Below, piece by piece: positions 42,234-51,011 of a stretch of 64,000 nucleotides of DNA. Position 1 is the first letter of the stretch. Every line of letters starts with the position of its first letter. The notes beneath the pieces were generated by a model that worked only from the letters and a program-made list of their open reading frames with translations, searched no databases and was not told where the DNA came from. This stretch comes from BA4 sp044376575 (GTDB taxonomy: Bacteria; Bacteroidota; Bacteroidia; CAIKAF01). The position numbers were made by a program, and so were the translations under genes. The stretch covers positions 1-64,000 of the forward strand of contig JBILKR010000015.1 in the NCBI GenBank assembly GCA_044376575.1, read 5' to 3'.

Positions 42234-43433
42234 ATGCCATCAATATCTAACAAAGGACAACACATGCCGGCCTCTCCAATTCGCAGACTGGTGCCATTTG
42301 CAGAAGAAGCCAAGCGCAAAGGAAGAATCGTTTATCACCTAAATATTGGTCAGCCGGATATTCAAACCCCTCAGGTTGCATTGGATGCAGTAAAAAATTT
42401 TAACGGAAAAATTATCGAATACAGCCACTCTGCAGGAAATGAATCTTATCGTAAAAAATTAGCTGCGTATTATCAGAATATTCATATTCCTGTTTCGTAT
42501 GAAGATATTTTAATTACTACCGGTGGATCTGAGGCATTGTTATTTGCGATGATGAGTTGTATGGACGAAGGTGATGAAATTATTATTCCTGAACCTTTCT
42601 ATGCTAATTACAATAGTTTTGCATTAACTGCAGGATGTAAGATCGTACCTATCACGGCAAGCATTCATGATGGTTTTGGATTACCACCCATCGAGGAATT
42701 CGAAAAAAAGATCACAAGCAAAACTAAGGCAATACTCATTTGTAATCCTTCTAATCCAACAGGGTATTTATATACCAAAACCGAATTGGAAACGCTGAGG
42801 GATATTGTAGTAAAACATAATCTGTTTTTATTTGCGGATGAAGTTTATCGTGAATTTATATACGATGGTAAAAAACATATTTCCACGTTTGAATTAGATG
42901 GACTGGATCAGCATCTTGTTGTTGTAGATTCTGTTTCTAAACGATATAGTATGTGTGGTGCTCGTATCGGTGCCATGATTACTAAAAACAAAGAAGTCTA
43001 TCAAACATCATTAAAATTTGCACAGGCAAGATTAAGTCCACCTACATTTGGACAAATAGCAGGTGAAGCTGCATTGCAAACACCGTCTTCATATTTTGAT
43101 GAGGTGGTAACAGAGTATCAACACAGAAGAGATACCATGATTTCATTACTCTCGAAAATTCCGGGCGTAGTGTGTCCTGCACCGGGCGGTGCTTTTTATG
43201 CAGTTGCCCAGTTGCCTGTAGATAATGCTGATGATTTTTGTATTTGGATGCTCAAAGATTTTGAATACAATAATCAAACAGTGATGATGGCTCCGGCTTC
43301 CGGTTTTTATGCAACTCCGGGATTAGGAAAAAATGAAGTTCGTCTTGCCTATGTATTAAATACAGATGCGTTGACTAATGCTATGGAATGTCTTGCAAAA
43401 GGTTTGGAAGTATATGCTTCTGTTCATGCATAA
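42234..43433 (+). CDS. Class I/II pyridoxal-phosphate aminotransferase
   Basis: A 399-residue fold-type I aminotransferase, probably of the aspartate/aromatic kind. It has NIGQPDIQTPQ, the TTGGSEALLFAM cofactor-binding segment, CNPSNPTGYLYT, FADEVYREFIYD, and SVSKRYSMCGARIG, which contains the Schiff-base lysine and the following Arg. The C-terminal NEVRLAYVL fits the substrate-carboxylate arginine. The exact amino acid is not determined. It stands alone between a terminator and the convergent amidase gene. Confidence 0.93.
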   Translation: MPSISNKGQHMPASPIRRLVPFAEEAKRKGRIVYHLNIGQPDIQTPQVALDAVKNFNGKIIEYSHSAGNESYRKKLAAYYQNIHIPVSYEDILITTGGSEALLFAMMSCMDEGDEIIIPEPFYANYNSFALTAGCKIVPITASIHDGFGLPPIEEFEKKITSKTKAILICNPSNPTGYLYTKTELETLRDIVVKHNLFLFADEVYREFIYDGKKHISTFELDGLDQHLVVVDSVSKRYSMCGARIGAMITKNKEVYQTSLKFAQARLSPPTFGQIAGEAALQTPSSYFDEVVTEYQHRRDTMISLLSKIPGVVCPAPGGAFYAVAQLPVDNADDFCIWMLKDFEYNNQTVMMAPASGFYATPGLGKNEVRLAYVLNTDALTNAMECLAKGLEVYASVHA

Positions 43434-43436
43434 AAA

Positions 43437-44717
43437 TTATTTTGTTTTATATATCTGCCACTCCAGCAATGCTGAAAAGTAAACTTCAGCCACTTCTTTC
43501 ATTCTGCAGTTAACAGGGTGAACATTTCCCCATCGATCTTTATATTGACACTCGTTTTCGATTAGTTTTTTAAATTCTTCGTAATTGTCCTGCAATAAAG
43601 GCTCAAGAAGTATAATGGGATAATAGCTTCGTTGAAGTAAGAATAAATTCCGATGAAATACTCCTGCTTTTTTTACATCAGGAATAGAATATTTTGATAG
43701 ATATTCTAGCGTTTGAGTTTGTTTAATATCAACTGCAGGAATATTTAATTTATCTTCTATGTTACGTTGAAAAACTCTTGCGGCATATAAAGATTTTTCA
43801 ATTTGTGAGGTACTTAAAAACCGAAGCCAGTTTTCCAGTTCATCTGTTTCATCGAGTTCATTGGATGTAAAGGCACCGGGTACAAATATCATTGAATATT
43901 GTTGATTGTGCAATTGATGAAATCCTGATCGATCGGTTTTGTTTTTTTCATCTGCATTATAATGAATACTTAATGTGAGATCAGGTTGAAACATATTTAT
44001 TTTACTGATCCGCTTCCATAATTCATAATGTCTAAAAAACTCACGTGAAATTTTCTGAGGATCTTTATAATTGATGTAAGTGTTGTATTCGACAGAATCA
44101 ATCCAATTATTTTTTAATGCTTCAGACAATGAAAACTCATAATCATTTAATACCCATTCATTGAAATTTTTATCACATGAAGTTTTGCCTTTTTTTCGGG
44201 TAAGTAATACATCTCCACCCTCCCTTTCAATCATATCTGTAAGCATAACTGCCGTTTGCCAGTTCAGTTCAGCTTCATAAATTTCTTCAATAGTATCATT
44301 TGAATTGATGCGGATATATTTGTATTCCATTTTTGCTTCCTCAATATTATTTGCATAGTGCCCTGGGTCAATGGCAATTTTTATTCCCGTTAATTTCCCC
44401 TCAGTTGAATGACTTCTAACGTTTTCATTTGAATGTGAATTCAAATGACTATCAGATAAATATTTTTTTGTGAATTTATTCCATTCATTAAACGAAAAGC
44501 GTTGGTGATGTTTAGCGAATAATGGGTGGCTTGAATCGGCAATTAAAATTATTTCATCTTCAGAAATTTTTATTATTGATGAAACTATAGTGGTGTCTAA
44601 TATTAAATACTTTATTCTTTTTGATAAAGATTCATTGAATGTTTGAGCGAAGAATGAATTTGAAAAAAAATTAACGAAAAAAGTAACAATAAAACTGAAT
44701 TTTATGTATCTAATCAT
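43437..44717 (-). CDS. N-acetylmuramoyl-L-alanine amidase (Amidase_3 family)
   Basis: A 426-residue exported zinc hydrolase that cuts the peptide stem from peptidoglycan. A signal peptide of about 25 residues ends at FFAQ. The catalytic domain has IAIDPGHYANN (zinc His), EEIYEAELNWQTA (zinc Glu) and LTLSIHYNAD (zinc His), the AmiC/Amidase_3 set. An N-terminal segment of about 100 residues and a long insert between the Glu and second His distinguish it from minimal amidases. The longer frame reaches 44783, but the ATG at 44717 gives a clean signal peptide and is preferred. Confidence 0.85.
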   Translation of the reverse strand: MIRYIKFSFIVTFFVNFFSNSFFAQTFNESLSKRIKYLILDTTIVSSIIKISEDEIILIADSSHPLFAKHHQRFSFNEWNKFTKKYLSDSHLNSHSNENVRSHSTEGKLTGIKIAIDPGHYANNIEEAKMEYKYIRINSNDTIEEIYEAELNWQTAVMLTDMIEREGGDVLLTRKKGKTSCDKNFNEWVLNDYEFSLSEALKNNWIDSVEYNTYINYKDPQKISREFFRHYELWKRISKINMFQPDLTLSIHYNADEKNKTDRSGFHQLHNQQYSMIFVPGAFTSNELDETDELENWLRFLSTSQIEKSLYAARVFQRNIEDKLNIPAVDIKQTQTLEYLSKYSIPDVKKAGVFHRNLFLLQRSYYPIILLEPLLQDNYEEFKKLIENECQYKDRWGNVHPVNCRMKEVAEVYFSALLEWQIYKTK

Positions 44718-44761
44718 GCACATTATTGTTATGTTTGAACTCAATTTTAAAAGGATAAGAT

Positions 44762-45952
44762 ATGGATTATTCAGAGGAATCATTATTTCTTCATGAAAAA
44801 TTAAGAGGAAAAATCAGGGTTCAGCCCAAAATGGAAATTCAGTCCACAGATGATTTAGCATTATTATATTCACCGGGTGTTGCTGCACCCTGCTTGAAGA
44901 TTGCAGAGGATCCTACAACTGTTTGGAAATATACCATTAAACGAAATACTGTGGCTGTTGTAACTGACGGAACTGCTGTATTAGGACTAGGAAACATTGG
45001 TTCACTGGCTTCTATCCCCGTGATGGAAGGTAAAGCAATGTTGTTTAAAAAATTTGCCGGAATAGATGCTTTCCCAATATGTTTAGATACTCAGGATACA
45101 GAAGAAGTAATAGAAACTATTCGTCGTATTGCCCCGGTTTTTGGTGGAATTAATTTGGAAGATATCGCGGCACCCCGTTGTTTTGAGATTGAAGATCGCC
45201 TACAGGATCTTGGTATTCCTGTATTTCACGATGATCAGCATGGAACAGCAGTTGTAGTTTTGGCTGGTATAATTAATGCATGTAAGCTACTTAATCGAAA
45301 TATTCAGGACCTGAAAATTGTAATCAATGGATCAGGTGCTGCAGGAATTGCTATCGCTAAACTCTTACGCAGTGCTACTTCTGACGAAGTAAATAGTGAT
45401 GCTATTGCAGTAAAAGAATTGATTCTTTGCGATAGCAAAGGAATCATTCATAGAGACCGTGATGACTTGAATGACTTTAAACAATCATTATTAACCTGGA
45501 CGAATCTTAATAATACCAAAGGTACAGTGATGGATGCCCTCGTAGGTGCTGATGTTTTTATTGGAGTAAGTCAGGCCAATTTACTGACAGCAGACGATAT
45601 TAAAAAAATGAATAAGGATTCTATCATTTTTGCTCTGGCTAATCCTGTTCCTGAGATTATGCCTGACGAAGCATTTAAAGGCGGAGCTAAGATTGTAGGT
45701 ACAGGTAGAAGTGATTTGCCCAATCAAATCAATAATGTGTTGGCTTTTCCCGGAATTTTCCGCGGAGCACTTGATGGCAAAGCCAAGCGGATTACTACTA
45801 AAATGAAACTGGCAGCAGCCTATGCCATTGCCAATAGTGTATACAATATGTCAGAAAGTAAAATTGTTCCTTCTACATTAAATCTTCGTGTTGCACACGA
45901 GGTATCGCTTGCTGTTCAGGAAGCTATTATGCCAGAAGACAGATTGTTTTAA
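44762..45952 (+). CDS. Malic enzyme (short form)
   Basis: A 396-residue oxidative decarboxylase that converts malate to pyruvate, linking the TCA cycle with gluconeogenesis and NAD(P)H supply. It has LLYSPGVAAPC, NTVAVVTDGTAVLGLGNIG, INLEDIAAPRCFEIE, the FHDDQHGTAVVVLAGI metal and substrate segment and INGSGAAGIAIAKLL (Rossmann). No C-terminal phosphotransacetylase domain follows, so it is the short form. NAD or NADP preference cannot be read here. It is divergent from the amidase gene. Confidence 0.93.
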   Translation: MDYSEESLFLHEKLRGKIRVQPKMEIQSTDDLALLYSPGVAAPCLKIAEDPTTVWKYTIKRNTVAVVTDGTAVLGLGNIGSLASIPVMEGKAMLFKKFAGIDAFPICLDTQDTEEVIETIRRIAPVFGGINLEDIAAPRCFEIEDRLQDLGIPVFHDDQHGTAVVVLAGIINACKLLNRNIQDLKIVINGSGAAGIAIAKLLRSATSDEVNSDAIAVKELILCDSKGIIHRDRDDLNDFKQSLLTWTNLNNTKGTVMDALVGADVFIGVSQANLLTADDIKKMNKDSIIFALANPVPEIMPDEAFKGGAKIVGTGRSDLPNQINNVLAFPGIFRGALDGKAKRITTKMKLAAAYAIANSVYNMSESKIVPSTLNLRVAHEVSLAVQEAIMPEDRLF

Positions 45953-46015
45953 TTTATTGACAAAACAAAGGTTTTGTTGAATAAATTATTTTAATACCTA
46001 TTATATTTAACTATT

Positions 46016-48058
46016 ATGAAAAAAACTTTATTTATATTTTTAATTTTATTCATATCATATAAATTTAGTTTTTCTCAAATAGCAGGAAATGCCCTTCATT
46101 TTGATGGTGTTGATGATATTGTATCTGCTAATTTGCCTTCAATGTTCAATAATTTGTCATCAACCGATTTTACAATAGAAGCTTGGGTTAAACCTCAAGG
46201 CTCTTCATTTAGTCGAATTATTTTTGCTCAAGCCAGTTCATCAAACTTTGCAACAATTAGTACTGGTCAGAATAATAATATTTTTTTTTATGTTGTTGAA
46301 GGATCTATTACATATAGTTTAGCTACCAATAACACACTCCCTTTAAATTCTTGGACACATGTTGCTGCTCGCTGGCAAACCTCAACAAATACTGTAGAGG
46401 TTTTTTTTAATGGGATATTGCAACCGGGTTCTAGTGGAGGATCATCTTCAGTTGGTACATTAAATAATTTAAGTATTGGAACACGTCCCGGCGGTGCACA
46501 ATATTTTTCTGGTGAAATAGATGAAGTTAGAATTTGGAATGTTGCGAGAAGTAACTGTGAAATTTTGAGTAACTATCAACGAAAAATGATAGGAATGGGG
46601 AATGAACCTAATTTGGTTACTTATTACAGCTTTGATATTGGAGTTGCCGGATCTGATAATTCAGGGGTTACTTTATTACCTGATTTAGTGGGTTCCAATA
46701 ATGGATCATTGTTAAACTTCGGATTAAATGGCAATACTTCCAACTGGATAAATTCTGGTGCAAGTATTAATGGGGTGGGACAAGCTTCATCAGTTGTCTC
46801 TAATACAAGTGTTACTTCCTGTTCTAATACTCCATATTTATTCAATAATCAAGCACTAACAGTTTCTGGTGTATACAGTGATACGCTTACAACTGCTACT
46901 GGGTGCGATTCTATAGCCTTTTTAGATTTAACGGTGTTACCCATTCCGGTCTCGATTGTATTTGCCAGCAATTGTAATTCATATTATTGGACACAGACGA
47001 ATACAACATATTTATTAAGTGGAATTTATAACGATACTTTAACAACTATTTTTGGCTGTGATTCAATAGTATCTCTCCATTTAACCATTAATCAACCTTC
47101 AATGGGAACGGATGTTGTAAATGCTTGTAATTCATACACTTGGATTGATGGAAATACCTATACGAGTAGTGATAGCACAGCGATATATACTATTACTGGT
47201 GGTGCAGCAAACGGCTGTGATTCAATAGTATCGCTTCATTTAACTATCAATCAACCTTCATCTGGAGCTGATGTTTTAAATGCTTGTAACTCCTATACCT
47301 GGATTGATGGTAATACTTACACAAGTAGTAATAGTTCAGCAACATTTACTATTGTTGGTGGTTCAGCGAACGGCTGTGATTCAATAGTATCACTTCATTT
47401 AACCATTAATCAACCTTCAACGGGAACGGATGTTGTAACTGCTTGTAATTCCTATACCTGGATTGATGGTAATACCTATTCGAGTAGTGATAGTACTGCG
47501 ATATATACTATTACTGGTGGGGCAGCAAACGGCTGTGATTCACTTGTAACGTTGGATTTAACTATCAATGAAGTAACAGATATATCCACAACAACATTAG
47601 GTGCTACAATTAATACATCAAATTCTAATGCAAATTTCTTGTGGTTGGATTGCAATGCTAACTTTTCTATAATTAATGGAGAAACAGGAGCTACATACAC
47701 TCCTTCAATAAATGGAGATTATGCAGTTCAAATTACCGAAAATGGATGTGTCGATACTTCTGAATGTGTATCTATTACTACCGTCGATTTAATAAAAAAT
47801 GAGATCCCAATAATCATTAATGTATTTCCTAACCCTACTTCCGGAATTTTATATATTGATTTTTTTGATAATAATGAGGATTTAATTGTCCAAGTTTTTG
47901 ATATAAGTGGAAGAATACATTTGGATCAAACATTAAATATCAAAGAAGATAATTTTATTGAAGAACTCAATTTAGAAAGTCTTTCGAATGGCACTTACTA
48001 TTTAAGAGTAAAATCTTTATATTTAGATGAAACATTTAGATTTATTAAATCAAATTAA
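46016..48058 (+). CDS. T9SS-sorted LamG and GCDSI-repeat surface protein
   Basis: A 680-residue secreted protein. The signal peptide ends at SFSQ. A LamG/concanavalin-like lectin domain (about 25-195) has NALHFDGVDDIV, FTIEAWVKPQG and EIDEVRIWNVARSN. Two diverged and three near-identical repeats with GCDSI signatures follow (about 265-520). The C-terminal 80 residues are a T9SS type A domain (VFPNPTSGILYIDF, LSNGTYYLRVKS). It is probably a surface adhesin or glycan-binding protein exported by T9SS. The same repeat family is used by the protein at 33136. Confidence 0.92.
   Translation: MKKTLFIFLILFISYKFSFSQIAGNALHFDGVDDIVSANLPSMFNNLSSTDFTIEAWVKPQGSSFSRIIFAQASSSNFATISTGQNNNIFFYVVEGSITYSLATNNTLPLNSWTHVAARWQTSTNTVEVFFNGILQPGSSGGSSSVGTLNNLSIGTRPGGAQYFSGEIDEVRIWNVARSNCEILSNYQRKMIGMGNEPNLVTYYSFDIGVAGSDNSGVTLLPDLVGSNNGSLLNFGLNGNTSNWINSGASINGVGQASSVVSNTSVTSCSNTPYLFNNQALTVSGVYSDTLTTATGCDSIAFLDLTVLPIPVSIVFASNCNSYYWTQTNTTYLLSGIYNDTLTTIFGCDSIVSLHLTINQPSMGTDVVNACNSYTWIDGNTYTSSDSTAIYTITGGAANGCDSIVSLHLTINQPSSGADVLNACNSYTWIDGNTYTSSNSSATFTIVGGSANGCDSIVSLHLTINQPSTGTDVVTACNSYTWIDGNTYSSSDSTAIYTITGGAANGCDSLVTLDLTINEVTDISTTTLGATINTSNSNANFLWLDCNANFSIINGETGATYTPSINGDYAVQITENGCVDTSECVSITTVDLIKNEIPIIINVFPNPTSGILYIDFFDNNEDLIVQVFDISGRIHLDQTLNIKEDNFIEELNLESLSNGTYYLRVKSLYLDETFRFIKSN
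47091..47567 (+). repeat. Three tandem 159-bp coding repeats
   Basis: Three consecutive units (47091-47249, 47250-47408, 47409-47567) begin with ATCAACCTTC and each encode 53 residues from QPS to TIN. They are in-frame and near-identical at the DNA level, so recombination could change their number. Confidence 0.9.
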
Positions 48059-48562
48059 TTTCATTGTTTGTTAATATTTACAATTTAAATATCGAGTTTT
48101 TTATATAAGAAGTTGAAGGGACTACTGATATCCTATAAAAATTATAACAAAAAATAATAATCTTATTTAATTTGAAAATCAATATTTCTTGTTTCCTCCA
48201 AGGAAAAAAAGCAGGGTAGTAGCTTCCACCTTATGCTATTGAAATTGTATCGCTTGTTAATTTAACATCTATTGGGCAGGGTTCTGGGGGAAAAAGCAAC
48301 TAATTTCAGTTTACAAAAAGAATGGTTTACGCCTTTTTGTAAAAATTCAGTTGTTCTTGGAGAAGTTATTTAATGATATATTGATGAGAAAAGAACTTGC
48401 ATAATTGAAATTTAATCTGTTCCAATTTCATTTTAACAATAGACTTTCGTTTTTAATAGATGCTGTAACAAACACCTATTTTTTCTATTTCTTTAACTAG
48501 ATTAAGATTTATCTTAGTTAAAATCCGCAGTTTTGTTTTACATTAATTAAAATCAAATACAT
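48059..48562. other. Gene-free intergenic region
   Basis: I see no gene in these 504 nt. A stretch near 48269-48406 stays open for about 45 codons, but it has no start codon or recognisable protein. Near the end, CAGTTTTG at 48528-48535 is one mismatch from TAnnTTTG and may promote the DoxX gene. Confidence 0.5.
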
Positions 48563-48970
48563 ATGAAAAACAACACGAACAACAAAGTCATGAACATTGC
48601 CTTATGGACAGTTCAGGGATTACTGGCAATCATGTTCATTATGGCGGGTGCAATGAAGTCTTTTCAACCGATTGAAAAATTATCACCCATGTTGCCTTGG
48701 GTTGTAGATTTCCCTGAAATTCTTGTTCGGTTTATAGGAATCAGTGAGTTACTTGGAGGGTTTGGTCTTATTTTACCATCTGTATTAAGAATATTGCCTG
48801 TACTAACTCCTATTGCATCATCTGGTTTAGCATTAATAATGATGTTGTCGGGAATTTTTCATTATACCAAAGGCGAAATACAACCGATTGCAATTAATGT
48901 TGTAATTTTTCTGATGGCATTATTTATTGCTTGGGGCAGAACAAAAAAATCTCCTATTGTCGGAAAGTAA
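48563..48970 (+). CDS. DoxX-family membrane protein
   Basis: A 135-residue inner-membrane protein with four hydrophobic segments (about 10-30, 50-72, 77-96, 103-124). The DoxX pattern is visible in LLAIMFIMAGAMKSF, FIGISELLGGFGLILPS and INVVIFLMALFIAWGR. The family is tied to thiosulfate or quinone chemistry in some organisms, but the function here is unknown. A YgiD-type dioxygenase gene follows 10 nt downstream, so they may be cotranscribed. Confidence 0.88.
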   Translation: MKNNTNNKVMNIALWTVQGLLAIMFIMAGAMKSFQPIEKLSPMLPWVVDFPEILVRFIGISELLGGFGLILPSVLRILPVLTPIASSGLALIMMLSGIFHYTKGEIQPIAINVVIFLMALFIAWGRTKKSPIVGK

Positions 48971-48980
48971 CTCAGATTAC

Positions 48981-49862
48981 ATGGATCGAAAAAAGTTCAT
49001 TCAATATATGGCCACAATGCCATTATTTTCATCTTTTATGAAATTACAAGACCTTCATCACATTTCTTCTTCTTTTCAAAATACACCTCCCATGCCCGTT
49101 TTATTTTTAGGTCATGGAAGTCCGATGAATGCCATTGAAGAAAATGAATTTGTGCGTGGATTTAGAACAGTTGCTTCTCAATTGCCTTTACCCAAAGCCA
49201 TTCTCTGTATTAGTGCTCATTGGGAAACCAAAGGTACATTTGTTACAGCCATGCAATTTCCGAAAACAATTCACGACTTTGGAGGTTTCCCTAAAGCATT
49301 GTTTGAGGTTAAGTATCCTGCTTCTGGAAGCCCCGAATTGGCAAAAGAAACTCAGTCTATCATAAAAAAAACAAACATAGAACTTGATGATTCTTGGGGC
49401 CTAGACCACGGAGCATGGAGTGTGTTGAAACATTTATATCCAAATGCCAATATTCCGGTTATTCAAATGAGTTTGGATTACACGCAGCATCCAAAATATC
49501 ACTACGAACTTGCAAAAGAATTGAATGCTCTAAGAAGTAAGGGGATTCTGATTATTGGAAGTGGAAATATGGTGCATAATCTTGGTCGCGTTGAATGGTC
49601 AAAACTCAATGAGCCATTTGGATTTGATTGGGCGCTGGAAGCAAATGAAAAAATGAAAAGTTTTATATTAAATAATGATCATTCCTCTTTAATTAATTAT
49701 TCACAGTTGGGTATGGCATTTCAACTTTCCATTCCCACGCCGGAGCATTTTTTACCATTGATATATGCAGTTGCATTAAAAGGTGAAAATGATTCCATTC
49801 AGTTTTTCAATGATAAGCCCGTGGCCGGTTCTTTAACTATGACCAGCCTCAGAATTGGTTAA
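48981..49862 (+). CDS. ygiD: YgiD-type 4,5-DOPA-extradiol dioxygenase (LigB superfamily)
   Basis: A 293-residue metal-dependent dioxygenase of the class III extradiol family. Metal ligands are likely the His residues in LGHGSPMNAIEEN, ISAHWETKG and DHGAWSVLKHLYP, with a further family His in GSGNMVHNLG. The E. coli homologue opens the ring of DOPA; the substrate here is unproven. The frame extends upstream to 48927, where it would overlap DoxX. The ATG at 48981, which begins the conserved MDRKKF, is preferred. Confidence 0.9.
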   Translation: MDRKKFIQYMATMPLFSSFMKLQDLHHISSSFQNTPPMPVLFLGHGSPMNAIEENEFVRGFRTVASQLPLPKAILCISAHWETKGTFVTAMQFPKTIHDFGGFPKALFEVKYPASGSPELAKETQSIIKKTNIELDDSWGLDHGAWSVLKHLYPNANIPVIQMSLDYTQHPKYHYELAKELNALRSKGILIIGSGNMVHNLGRVEWSKLNEPFGFDWALEANEKMKSFILNNDHSSLINYSQLGMAFQLSIPTPEHFLPLIYAVALKGENDSIQFFNDKPVAGSLTMTSLRIG

Positions 49863-49992
49863 TTCTAGAATACTTTAAAATCGGAGTTTCCCGCTAATTT
49901 ATATTTCGTTAACCTTTTGATTATTTTTACAATTAGAGGTTAAAAATGCGATGAAATGTATTTTGTATGGAATGAAAATGAGCCGGTTAAAT

Positions 49993-50062
49993 AAAAAATT
50001 AACAATGCTTTGTTGGATAATTGAAAAAAAACAACCACTTTTGCAATCCCAAAATTTGGGGT
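49993..50062 (+). promoter_or_regulatory. Ribosomal promoter and leader module, copy 1 (rpsL)
   Basis: An AAAAAATTAACAATG block comes first. The -33 TGTTGGATA (TTG at 50013-50015) follows, then an exact 20-nt spacer, the -7 box CACTTTTG (50036-50043), and CAATCCC. CCC-AAAATTT-GGGG follows as a short leader hairpin. The module is shared with rpsJ and rpsQ. Confidence 0.75.
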
Positions 50063-50089
50063 ATTATATTTAAAAACGAATAGTAAGCA

Positions 50090-50491
50090 ATGCCAACAAT
50101 TCAACAATTAGTTCGCAAAGGCAGGCAAAAACAAGTCAAGAAAAGCAAATCTATAGCTCTTGATGCCTGTCCGCAACGCAGGGGAGTATGTACCAGGGTT
50201 TATACCACTACGCCAAAGAAGCCAAATTCTGCGCTTCGTAAAGTAGCTAAAGTGCGTTTGACCAATAGTACAGAAGTAATCGCATACATTCCGGGAGAAG
50301 GCCACAATCTACAGGAACACTCAATTGTTCTTGTAAGAGGAGGCAGGGTGAAAGACCTACCGGGAGTGCGCTACCACATTGTTCGCGGTACACTTGATAC
50401 AGCCGGTGTGGAAGGTAGGAAACAACGCAGATCCAAGTATGGTGCAAAAAGACCAAAACCAGGAGCTGCAGCGCCTGCTAAGAAAAAGTAA
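50090..50491 (+). CDS. rpsL: 30S ribosomal protein S12
   Basis: A 133-residue decoding-centre protein. RRGVCTRVYTTTPKKPNSALRK and GRVKDLPGVRYH are intact. The lysines that mutate in streptomycin resistance (43 and 88 in E. coli numbering) are both wild type. It opens the str cluster rpsL-rpsG-fusA, 22 nt before rpsG, under copy 1 of the ribosomal promoter module. Confidence 0.99.
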   Translation: MPTIQQLVRKGRQKQVKKSKSIALDACPQRRGVCTRVYTTTPKKPNSALRKVAKVRLTNSTEVIAYIPGEGHNLQEHSIVLVRGGRVKDLPGVRYHIVRGTLDTAGVEGRKQRRSKYGAKRPKPGAAAPAKKK

Positions 50492-50513
50492 TCAAGTAAA
50501 GCATTAAGAAATC

Positions 50514-50984
50514 ATGAGAAAGACAAAACCTAAAAAAAGGATTATTTTACCGGATCCTAAATTTGGCGACGTGATGGTTACGAAATTTGTAAATAACCTT
50601 ATGTTCGATGGTAAAAAAGGAACTGCTTTTGAATTGTTCTATGATGCGATGGAATTAGTTTCCAAGCGCGTTCAAGAAGAATCTCCAGTAAACGTATGGA
50701 AGAAAGCATTAGAAAATGTTACTCCAGCTGTTGAAGTTAGAAGCCGTCGTGTTGGTGGTGCAACATTCCAGATTCCTCAGGAAATTAGACCTTCAAGAAG
50801 GTTGTCTCTGGGAATGAAATGGATGATAGGAGCCGCAAGAAAACGAAACGACAAATCAATGGCAACAAAATTGGCCAACGAAATCGTTGCAGCTTTTAAT
50901 TCAGAAGGTGGAGCATACAAGAAAAAAGAAGATACACACCGTATGGCTGAAGCAAACAAGGCATTTTCACATTTCAGATTTTAA
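50514..50984 (+). CDS. rpsG: 30S ribosomal protein S7
   Basis: A 156-residue 16S rRNA-binding protein that organises the 30S head. It carries the RRVGGATFQIPQEIRPSRR signature and a full-length C-terminal helix. It lies 22 nt after rpsL and 27 nt before fusA. In E. coli S7 represses this operon, but no such site is evident here. Confidence 0.99.
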   Translation: MRKTKPKKRIILPDPKFGDVMVTKFVNNLMFDGKKGTAFELFYDAMELVSKRVQEESPVNVWKKALENVTPAVEVRSRRVGGATFQIPQEIRPSRRLSLGMKWMIGAARKRNDKSMATKLANEIVAAFNSEGGAYKKKEDTHRMAEANKAFSHFRF

Positions 50985-51011
50985 TTTTCACAACACTTTT
51001 GTATTAAATTT

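Noticed and set aside
47091..47567. Regular repeats that could be a CRISPR array
   Set aside because: The units are 159 bp, contiguous without unique spacers, and lie in frame within a T9SS protein gene.
48269..48406. Remnant of a gene in the 504-nt intergenic region
   Set aside because: The open stretch of about 45 codons has no start codon, no recognisable motif and no spacing to a partner, so chance is more likely.
48927..48980. YgiD gene overlapping DoxX from an upstream start
   Set aside because: The extension MLGAEQKNLLL is a frame-shifted reading of the DoxX end. The ATG at 48981 gives the normal N-terminus.
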